From NCBI GenBank assembly GCA_013138755.1, contig WTCC01000249.1, positions 1 through 9,698 on the forward strand: a stretch of 9,698 nucleotides of DNA, read 5' to 3'. The first letter of the stretch is position 1. Each line of letters starts with the position of its first letter. The DNA comes from Gammaproteobacteria bacterium. Lineage in GTDB: Bacteria; Pseudomonadota; Gammaproteobacteria; SZUA-229. The translations under genes were made by a program, and so were the position numbers. Shown here piece after piece: positions 1-7,034 of the stretch. Under the pieces are notes generated by a model that ran no database searches, had not been told where the DNA came from, and saw only the letters and a program-made list of their open reading frames with translations.

Positions 1-33
1 ACTGTATCTTATTTAATCTGAACAAATATCATT

Positions 34-1116
34 TTAAGCTGCTGCCGACTGTATGATGGCGTTGTTTAAGTTGTCGAGGGTGAAATCACTGGTTACTAAC
101 GATTTACCTATACCTTTCATCAGTATGAGACGTAAAACACCATCGAGTACTTTTTTATCAACAGACATTAAGTCTAAAAACTGTTCAGCTGACATAGACT
201 CAGGCGCTTTGCTGGGTAGTTTTGCTTGTTCGATGAGTTGAATGGTTTGCTGTGTTTCTTTGTCGCTTAGCCAGCCCATTTGATTAGACATTACCGCAGC
301 CATGCACATACCCGCGCCAACGGCTTCACCATGCAACCATTCACCATAACCCATGCCGTTTTCAATGGCGTGACCAAAGGTGTGGCCCAAATTGAGTAAA
401 GCGCGTTTACCGCTCTCACGTTCATCGGCGGCAACAACCTCAGCCTTGGTTTGGCAGGAAACTTCTATGGCATAACTCAGTGCTTTTTTATCGCGTTTTA
501 GCAAGGCCGGCATATTTTGTTCTAACCAGCTAAAAAATTCAGCATTGCAGATTAAACCATATTTGATAATTTCAGCGATACCTGCACTTAATTCACGGTC
601 AGGCAGGGTATCAAGTGTGTCGGTGTCTGCTATGACAGCTTTAGGCTGATAAAAAGCACCGATCATATTCTTTCCCAGCGCGTGATTAACACCGGTTTTA
701 CCACCAACCGACGAATCAACTTGAGAGAGCAGTGTGGTAGGTATCTGAATAAGATGTACACCGCGTTGATAGCTGGCTGCTGCAAATCCTGCCATATCAC
801 CGATGACACCACCGCCCAATGCGATGACTGTCGTGTTGCGATCGAAACGGTTGCGCAGAAGGCCATCGTATATCTGGTTTAAAACCTCGAGATTCTTGTA
901 TTTTTCGCCATCAGGTAAAATAACGGCCTGATGTTTAAGACCGGAGAGCATCGATTGTGTTTTCTCGAGATAGAGTGGTGCAACCGTTTCATTGGTGACG
1001 ATGAGGGCGCTGTTGCCAGCAATATGCTGTTTTAGCAGTTCTGTTTGCCCGAGCAGGGAATTTTTGATATATATCGGATAACTGCGCTCTCCGAGATCGA
1101 CGGTCAGTGTTGTCAT
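34..1116 (-). CDS. aroB: 3-dehydroquinate synthase
   Basis: Second step of the shikimate pathway: converts DAHP to 3-dehydroquinate in the cytoplasm, using NAD and a divalent metal. The 360-residue product has the usual family length (about 360) and is complete. Visible signatures are the glycine-rich NAD-binding segment [13 protein letters not shown] (101-113), the substrate-binding stretch [19 protein letters not shown] (126-144), and the expected metal ligands E182 (in AEIIKYG), H245 (in [11 protein letters not shown]) and H262 (in LHGEAVGAG). The ATG at 1116 fits the family N-terminus, but no convincing Shine-Dalgarno sequence precedes it. It lies 29 bases after aroK, so it is probably cotranscribed with it and may rely on ribosomes coming from aroK. 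All key residues are present. Identity is very secure. Confidence 0.98.
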   Translation of the reverse strand: MTTLTVDLGERSYPIYIKNSLLGQTELLKQHIAGNSALIVTNETVAPLYLEKTQSMLSGLKHQAVILPDGEKYKNLEVLNQIYDGLLRNRFDRNTTVIALGGGVIGDMAGFAAASYQRGVHLIQIPTTLLSQVDSSVGGKTGVNHALGKNMIGAFYQPKAVIADTDTLDTLPDRELSAGIAEIIKYGLICNAEFFSWLEQNMPALLKRDKKALSYAIEVSCQTKAEVVAADERESGKRALLNLGHTFGHAIENGMGYGEWLHGEAVGAGMCMAAVMSNQMGWLSDKETQQTIQLIEQAKLPSKAPESMSAEQFLDLMSVDKKVLDGVLRLILMKGIGKSLVTSDFTLDNLNNAIIQSAAA

Positions 1117-1145
1117 TGGTGGATTATCTATGTATCTATCAGTTG

Positions 1146-1661
1146 CTATTGAAGATGTTTAATAATAGCTTGTATTACGTTATGAATCGAGTTGTTTGCG
1201 GTTTCTATGGTGTGGTCAGCCACCTCTTCATAAAGTGGGCCGCGTTGATCCAGTAACCGCTGCAGGATGACGTCAGATGCTTCATCAGCATGGAGCAGGG
1301 GTCTGTTTTTATCTTTACCGGTGCGTTGAATGAGTGTTTTCAAGTTGCTCTTCAGGTAAATAACTGTACCGCGATTTACCAGGTGATTACGATTTTCGCT
1401 ATCTAGTATGGCTCCACCACCAGTGGCAAGGATAATATTCTTTTGTTGCGTCAGCTCATCAATAATAGCCGCCTCACGTTTTCGGAAACCAGCTTCACCT
1501 TCTTTTTCAAATATTAATGGTATATCAGCTCCTGTCCGTTCCTCGATAACACGGTCGCTATCATAGAATTCCATTTTTAATTTGCGCGATAGCTGGCGGC
1601 CAACGGTGGTTTTGCCGGTACCCATTAAGCCGATGAGGAAGATATTTTTTTGTTTGTGCAT
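1146..1661 (-). CDS. aroK: shikimate kinase I
   Basis: Phosphorylates shikimate at the 3-hydroxyl with ATP, the fifth shikimate-pathway step, in the cytoplasm. The 171-residue protein is full length for this NMP-kinase-like family. Visible motifs are the Walker A loop GLMGTGKT (11-18), the shikimate-binding DSD (D34, D36), FRKRE (59-63, R60), the GGG Walker B-like segment (81-83), the lid arginine in RPLL (R120), and R140 in QRGPLYEE. The N-terminus [14 protein letters not shown] lines up with E. coli AroK as I remember it, so the ATG at 1661 is very likely right. That start sits directly behind the U-tract of a hairpin. The only Shine-Dalgarno-like AAGG (1672-1675) is buried in that hairpin's stem, which is odd for an essential metabolic gene. 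It precedes aroB by 29 bases. Adjacency to aroB supports aroK rather than aroL. Confidence 0.97.
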   Translation of the reverse strand: MHKQKNIFLIGLMGTGKTTVGRQLSRKLKMEFYDSDRVIEERTGADIPLIFEKEGEAGFRKREAAIIDELTQQKNIILATGGGAILDSENRNHLVNRGTVIYLKSNLKTLIQRTGKDKNRPLLHADEASDVILQRLLDQRGPLYEEVADHTIETANNSIHNVIQAIIKHLQ

Positions 1662-1703
1662 AAAAAAGCGACCTTGCTGTTAATCGAACAGCATAGGTCG
1701 CTT
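1662..1703 (-). terminator. Rho-independent terminator or attenuator between pilQ and aroK
   Basis: Read on the minus strand, bases 1703 down to 1666 form a roughly 16-bp stem (AAGCGACCU / AGGUCGCUU plus UGCUGUU / AACAGCA) with one bulged A (complement of 1694) and a 5-base loop, CGAUU (1682-1686). The stem runs into six T residues (1667-1662), the form of an intrinsic terminator for the pilMNOPQ transcript. The U-tract ends exactly at the aroK ATG (1661). The 3' arm also contains the only Shine-Dalgarno-like AAGG for aroK. It could therefore act as a terminator, a leaky attenuator, or a translational control hairpin for aroK. Structure seen directly; the functional choice is inference. Confidence 0.8.
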
Positions 1704-1784
1704 AGCATAACAAATTTATTAGGGTGCTGTGTTGTGGTGGCCCACTGTATCTACAACAAGAGCACTCTGTACCTTAATCATTTC
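1704..1784 (-). other. pilQ-aroK spacer, possible weak aroK promoter
   Basis: The 81 noncoding bases between the pilQ stop and the hairpin hold no ORF I can support. On the minus strand, TGTTATGCT (TATGCT at 1704-1709) resembles an extended -10 element, but no good -35 hexamer lies 16-18 bases upstream. A start site 7 bases downstream would fall inside the hairpin. If aroK has its own promoter it should be here or within the 3' end of pilQ. Low certainty. Confidence 0.25.
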
Positions 1785-4028
1785 TTATAGTGACAAACTA
1801 TTTTTAAGGATTTTTGGTGTTACAAAGATAAGTAGTTCTCGTCTTTCATCACTTTCAAGTGTGTGTCTAAAGAAAAAGCCAATCAGTGGGATATCACCCA
1901 GGAATGGTACTTTATCGACTTCGTTACGAGTGACTTGTTCGTAGATGCCACCTAGCACTACTGTGTCGCCGTTATTAACCAGAACTTGAGTCGTTACTTC
2001 TCGGGTATCGATACTTGGAATGCCTGAGAAAATATCACCGACTGTGTCGTTATTGACAGATAGGTCCATGATGACACGGTCATCAGGTGTAATCTGTGGT
2101 GTTACTTCGATACTCAGCACGGCTTTTTTGAATTCGACCTGTGTTGCACCGCTTGAACTGGCTGATAAGTATGGAATCTCCACACCTTGTTCAATATGTG
2201 CTTCATGTCTGTCGGCGGTTACAACGCGTGGACTTGAGATAACCTCACCTTCGTTCTCTGCTTGTAGGGCGGAGATCTCAAGGTCAATCAGCGTACTGCC
2301 GGTTAGTACTGCAAATGCGAGGCTACCGGCTGCTGCACCTGATGTTGCCAGGTTTACGTTTAGACGTTCAGCCGCATTCGCACCTGTTGGTACAGTGAAG
2401 GGGGTCGCGACGCCAGTGTTAGCCAGATTATCCAGACCACTTGCCGCGATGGTATCAGTGGCAGCAAAGGTACCAGATGTCGCGCCAAAACCGTCGGAGG
2501 TTGTCTTGGCCCTAGTGACACCAAAGCGTGAACCTAATTCTCTGGTGAATTGATCTGTTGCGATAACAATGCGTGATGAAATCATTACCTGACGAATTGG
2601 AACATCCAGTTTTGTCAGGATACGGCGGATTTCCGAGATGACTTCATCAGTGTCTTTTACTATTAGAGTATTGGTTCGTTCATCGACGATAGCGCTACCG
2701 CGAGGGCTTAATATGCCTGTGCTCACTTCACCGCCACCACCGCCTTCAGCATTGACGTTTGAACTTTCATCACCAGTGAACAATGCTACCAGCTCGGTCA
2801 CTTTGGCAAAGTTAATAGTGAAGAATACGGTTCTGATCGGTGCCAGATCGGTGATCGATTGACGTGCTTCCAGGTCGATTTTTTCCTGAGCGGCCATCTC
2901 TTCACTCGGCGCGATTAACATAACTGTGCCAGATTCACGTTTAGATAAACCTTTTGATTTAAGGATGATGTCCAGCGCTTGATCCCATGGAACGTTCTTC
3001 AGGCGCAGGGTTAAGTTGCCATCGACTGAGTCGCTTACGACGACATTAAGACTAGTGAAGTCAGCGATTAACTGTAGTACTGCTCGCACAGGGATATCCT
3101 GGAAGTTAAGCGATAAACGCTCACCAGTGTAACCAAATTTTTCTTTTTTAACTTCTTCTAGTTCTTCCTGACTGATGGGTTTCATCTCAAGTGTGAAGAT
3201 GTTGTTTGCCTGATAGGCGACATGTTCAAAATTTCTGTTGATCGGTTCTATCTCAACTCGGACATTATCTTTCTCTTCATAACTGCTGATCGATTTTACA
3301 GGTGTGGCAAAATCTAGAACGTCTAGTGTCTGGCGTAATTCGTCAGGCAGTTTGATGCCGACAAAAGTGATGATTACCTTGCCAAACTCTTCGCTGATAT
3401 CCATTGGGATATTAGGCTCACTTAATTTGATTACGACACGACCTTCACCTTCTTCGCCGCGTCTGAAGTCGATATTCTCTATACCGCGTGGGTTATCAGA
3501 GAAACGAGGGGTATCAGTCGCCGGAGCGTCGGCAGCTGTTGTTGTCGGTGCAAAGGCTGCGCCAGTAGCTTCGCTGTCTAAAGTGATCAATACTTTATTG
3601 CCCTGCGTGGTCACCTGATAAGGAACGACTTCTGTTAGGTTAAGGATGACGCGTGTTTTTGTCTTGGTAGGAATAGTAATAATCGATTGTGCGATACCTA
3701 TACCGATTGGTTGTGAGCGTTTCGGTAAGGAGCTACCGGTGTCTGCAAAATCAAATGCGATACGTGCCGGGTTATTTATCGTAAAGCTTAATGGTTCGAC
3801 TGCTCGTTCGCTTAATTCCAGGACAATCTGTAAACGATTGCCCTGTATAGTTGAATACTCTATTTTTTTGATCTTATTCGTTAGTTCAGCTGCATTGGCT
3901 AGTGGCAACACGCTTAATAAGCAGAAGAGTGCAAGTATCTGCATCAAGAATTTGCCCATGGGTATATTTAGGGTAGAAAAGTTCATGCTTATTCCGTCCG
4001 ATTGATTGTTTTTTGTTATTGTTAACAT
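1785..4028 (-). CDS. pilQ: type IV pilus secretin PilQ
   Basis: Forms the multimeric outer-membrane channel through which the type IV pilus (or a competence pilus) passes. From the ATG at 4028 the product has 747 residues. It has a basic n-region and hydrophobic core (27-43) ending in a signal-peptidase I site, ANA|AE near 46. Two AMIN domains that bind peptidoglycan follow (about 55-152 and 183-284), then an STN/N0 domain (302-376), a Secretin_N domain (398-479) interrupted by a GGGGG loop (429-433), and the C-terminal secretin domain with VISSPRV (about 596-602) and VPFLGDIPLIGFFF (707-720). I chose 4028 because GGAG (4035-4038) lies 6 bases upstream. An in-frame GTG at 4076 (763 aa) lacks such a site. 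The ATG at 3986 (733 aa) gives a shorter, more typical signal peptide behind a weaker GGA and remains possible. It is the last gene of pilMNOPQ and is followed by a terminator-like hairpin. Confidence 0.96.
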   Translation of the reverse strand: MLTITKNNQSDGISMNFSTLNIPMGKFLMQILALFCLLSVLPLANAAELTNKIKKIEYSTIQGNRLQIVLELSERAVEPLSFTINNPARIAFDFADTGSSLPKRSQPIGIGIAQSIITIPTKTKTRVILNLTEVVPYQVTTQGNKVLITLDSEATGAAFAPTTTAADAPATDTPRFSDNPRGIENIDFRRGEEGEGRVVIKLSEPNIPMDISEEFGKVIITFVGIKLPDELRQTLDVLDFATPVKSISSYEEKDNVRVEIEPINRNFEHVAYQANNIFTLEMKPISQEELEEVKKEKFGYTGERLSLNFQDIPVRAVLQLIADFTSLNVVVSDSVDGNLTLRLKNVPWDQALDIILKSKGLSKRESGTVMLIAPSEEMAAQEKIDLEARQSITDLAPIRTVFFTINFAKVTELVALFTGDESSNVNAEGGGGGEVSTGILSPRGSAIVDERTNTLIVKDTDEVISEIRRILTKLDVPIRQVMISSRIVIATDQFTRELGSRFGVTRAKTTSDGFGATSGTFAATDTIAASGLDNLANTGVATPFTVPTGANAAERLNVNLATSGAAAGSLAFAVLTGSTLIDLEISALQAENEGEVISSPRVVTADRHEAHIEQGVEIPYLSASSSGATQVEFKKAVLSIEVTPQITPDDRVIMDLSVNNDTVGDIFSGIPSIDTREVTTQVLVNNGDTVVLGGIYEQVTRNEVDKVPFLGDIPLIGFFFRHTLESDERRELLIFVTPKILKNSLSL

Positions 4029-4034
4029 GTTTTT

Positions 4035-4038
4035 CTCC
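4035..4038 (-). promoter_or_regulatory. ribosome binding site deciding the pilQ start
   Basis: GGAG on the minus strand lies 6 bases before the ATG at 4028. Of the three in-frame starts (4076 GTG, 4028 ATG, 3986 ATG) this is the best-placed Shine-Dalgarno sequence, so it favours the 747-residue form. Confidence 0.65.
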
Positions 4039-4081
4039 ACGCGCTCGCCATATTTATTTGCCACATTATTCGCCACCCATC

Positions 4082-4600
4082 TTATTCACTACCAATGGCG
4101 ATAGATGCATCTTGTTCGATATAACCGCCGATACCATCAGGTACAATTTCTACGAGGAAAACAGCAGATTCGTTTATTTCGGTGATTTTTCCTTCATTCT
4201 GTCCCATGTACTGACCGACTTGAATGCGATGAACAGTATTTTGCGGATCCTTAATCAATCCCCATTGCTGATTATTCTGTTCAAGTATGCCGACCATGCT
4301 AAGCGTGTCTAAAGGAAAAACCTCTAGTGGCTGTCTTGGGCGAGTTTTATCTGGATTGAGCAAGCTTGTTTTGGTTGTCTCTTCATTTTGAAGATTAGCA
4401 GTGGAAACAAACGGGTCGCGTAATTCGGCCGCAGTGTAACTAAAGCTCTCGTACGGTTTAAACTGCGGGATGGGTTTTACGCTGCCAACGTGTGCTGATT
4501 TGGTCTCTGCGATAAAGGTCTGCAGGTCATTCGTGTCATGACTACATGCGCCTACGCTTAATAAGCACAAGCAGATAGTCGTTCGTTTCAGTTTTATCAT
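4082..4600 (-). CDS. pilP: type IV pilus inner-membrane lipoprotein PilP
   Basis: Lipoprotein that bridges the PilN-PilO inner-membrane complex to the periplasmic domains of the PilQ secretin. The 172 residues start with a basic, hydrophobic signal ending in a lipobox, SVGAC, so C19 is the predicted lipidated residue. A long, probably flexible linker follows, with the family-typical RDPF (61-64) and LEVFPLDTL (92-100). The C-terminal beta-rich domain (about 97-165) contains the pattern MVGILEQNNQQWGLI and VGQYMGQNEGKITEI. The ATG at 4600 overlaps the pilO stop by four bases (ATGA) and has GGGAG (4608-4612) 7 bases upstream. Length and motifs are normal for the family. A 53-base gap separates it from pilQ, the only break in the tightly packed cluster. 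Confidence 0.95.
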   Translation of the reverse strand: MIKLKRTTICLCLLSVGACSHDTNDLQTFIAETKSAHVGSVKPIPQFKPYESFSYTAAELRDPFVSTANLQNEETTKTSLLNPDKTRPRQPLEVFPLDTLSMVGILEQNNQQWGLIKDPQNTVHRIQVGQYMGQNEGKITEINESAVFLVEIVPDGIGGYIEQDASIAIGSE

Positions 4601-5214
4601 TTTTCAGCTCCCTCTGAAGATTCATCGAGGTACTGATAAGTAATAGCAGTGAGTTCCATCGTTAATTTTGACTCTTTAGGGTCTATTGGTGTTATCCGTA
4701 TATCCTGCACCGTTACGATACGCGGCAGGGCAGCAACGCCACTGATAAACTCCGCAAATTCATGATAGACCCCGGTTACTTTGAGCTTTATCGGGTATTC
4801 AGAATAAAATTCTTTAGGTCGTAAACCTTCAGGTTGAAAAAAGTCGATCTCTAGACCAGCTGAAATACCTGTTTGAGAAATATCAGTTAGCAGTGTTTCA
4901 ATTTCGGTTTGATTCGGTAGCTGTCTTAACAATGTACCAAATGAGATCTGCATTTCATCAAGTTGTTGTTTGTAGGCCTCTAAATTAGCTGCTTTGGCCT
5001 GTTTGCCAGAGAAGACAACTCTTAGCTGCTGCTCTTCGGCAGCAACCTTTTCAAGTTCTACTTTTTGTTTAGTGGTATCTAAAAAGTACCCAGCAGTTGC
5101 AAGTCCGACACATAAAATAACAATTATTGTAATTTTTACTGCTAGAGGGGCGCTGCCGATCTTTTTGAGGTCGTTGATATCCAGATCGCTTAGATTGATT
5201 TCGGAGAGATTCAT
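4597..5214 (-). CDS. pilO: type IV pilus alignment protein PilO
   Basis: Inner-membrane partner of PilN in the alignment subcomplex that connects the cytoplasmic PilM ring to PilP and PilQ. The 205-residue protein has a short cytoplasmic tail (1-23), one transmembrane helix (about 25-45), a periplasmic coiled-coil segment (about 47-90), the conserved LLRQLPNQTEIETLL (95-109), and a C-terminal ferredoxin-like domain (about 115-195) that includes YPIKLKVTGVYHEFAEFI. It is full length. The ATG at 5214 shares one base with the pilN stop (TAATG), which points to translational coupling. AGGAG (5225-5229) and AAGG (5221-5224) lie upstream. PilN and PilO share topology, but the order, the PilO-type central motif and the lack of an INLLPWR tail make the assignment clear. 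Confidence 0.95.
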   Translation of the reverse strand: MNLSEINLSDLDINDLKKIGSAPLAVKITIIVILCVGLATAGYFLDTTKQKVELEKVAAEEQQLRVVFSGKQAKAANLEAYKQQLDEMQISFGTLLRQLPNQTEIETLLTDISQTGISAGLEIDFFQPEGLRPKEFYSEYPIKLKVTGVYHEFAEFISGVAALPRIVTVQDIRITPIDPKESKLTMELTAITYQYLDESSEGAEK

Positions 5215-5791
5215 TAGCTGCCTTCTCCTGCGTTTGTATTTTTATCAGCGCTAGGTGGTAACGATTGTGATGTTATCAGAGTGAAGTCGCTGCTTCTTTG
5301 CGCGCCTTTTTTAGTTTTAATAACTTTTAGCTTAGGTGTAGCCATCCAGTCTGAAGCATCGATGTTCCTCATGTAGGCGGAAACACGACCGTTAGACTCT
5401 GCCACGCCTTTGATGGTTAACTGATCTGCATTTTGCGTTATCTGGTTTAAGAAGATGCCTTCTGGTACGGTTCGGACAAAATCATCAAATAAATGAACGA
5501 TTTGCGGCCGACGCTGCTGTAATGACTGGATGACATCCATGCGAGCCAGTAGTTCTGCTTTTGTTTCTTCTAATTTTGCAATCTGTTCTAACGCTTTATC
5601 TAAAGTCGCAATTTCATCTTGCAGCATTTTGTTGCGAAACTTTTGATGATTAATTTGATTTTCAACTGTTACGTGCACAAGGAATACAAGTGCCGCAGTT
5701 AATAGCAATGAAAGTCCAGTCATCGTAGCAAACTGACGTGTCTGCTCCTGTCTCTGTTCTTCGCGCCAGGGTAATAAGTTAATATGAGCCA

Positions 5792-5792
<1 letters not shown>
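5214..5792 (-). CDS. pilN: type IV pilus assembly protein PilN
   Basis: Bitopic inner-membrane protein whose cytoplasmic N-terminal tail docks into PilM and whose periplasmic domain pairs with PilO. The 192 residues begin with the diagnostic tail MAHINLLPWRE (INLLPWR at 4-10), then one transmembrane helix (about 24-43), a coiled coil (about 45-95), and a small ferredoxin-like domain containing RRPQIVHLFDDFVRTVPEGI (94-113). The last 20 or so residues are polar and probably disordered. The ATG at 5792 overlaps the pilM stop by one base and has GAGGAG (5802-5807) 9 bases upstream, inside the end of pilM. Nothing is missing relative to the family. Confidence 0.96.
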
Positions 5793-6919
<1,127 letters not shown>

Positions 6920-6966
6920 ATAATAGATGTAAGTTTAGAAATAATACGGCATGATTTGGAACAGTG

Positions 6967-6995
6967 TCGAAAACTTGCTGTTAAACCTTTATACT
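6967..6995 (+). promoter_or_regulatory. candidate ponA sigma70 promoter
   Basis: TCGAAA (6967-6972, 4 of 6 to TTGACA) and TATACT (6990-6995, 5 of 6 to TATAAT) are separated by 17 bases. The predicted start site, about 7002, gives a leader of some 33 bases to the GTG at 7035. If real, this promoter lies downstream of the ATG at 6951 and rules that ATG out as the main start. Confidence 0.5.
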
Positions 6996-7021
6996 TTGCC
7001 GCTCAGCTTATTCGTTATCGC

Positions 7022-7025
7022 AGGA
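7022..7025 (+). promoter_or_regulatory. ribosome binding site supporting the ponA GTG start
   Basis: AGGA lies 9 bases upstream of the GTG at 7035. No comparable site was found before the ATG at 6951. Confidence 0.55.
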
Positions 7026-7034
7026 AGTGGAACA

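Noticed and set aside
1..33. Sequence after the aroB stop examined for a terminator or a next gene start.
   Set aside because: Only 33 AT-rich bases are visible, with no stem-loop or ribosome site that I can support.
2020..2553. A 177-codon open frame on the plus strand opposite pilQ.
   Set aside because: It is antisense to the secretin coding region, has low-complexity Ser/Ala/Val-rich composition typical of a reverse-frame shadow, and shows no recognisable domain.
2727..2744. Glycine run (GGGGG) in PilQ as a possible repeat expansion or frameshift-prone tract.
   Set aside because: The codons are mixed and the frame is open on both sides. A flexible loop in the Secretin_N domain is ordinary for this family.
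3646..4005. A 119-codon plus-strand frame antisense to the PilQ signal peptide and first AMIN domain.
   Set aside because: It lies wholly within pilQ, has no clear ribosome site or domain, and the opposite strand has strong family motifs.
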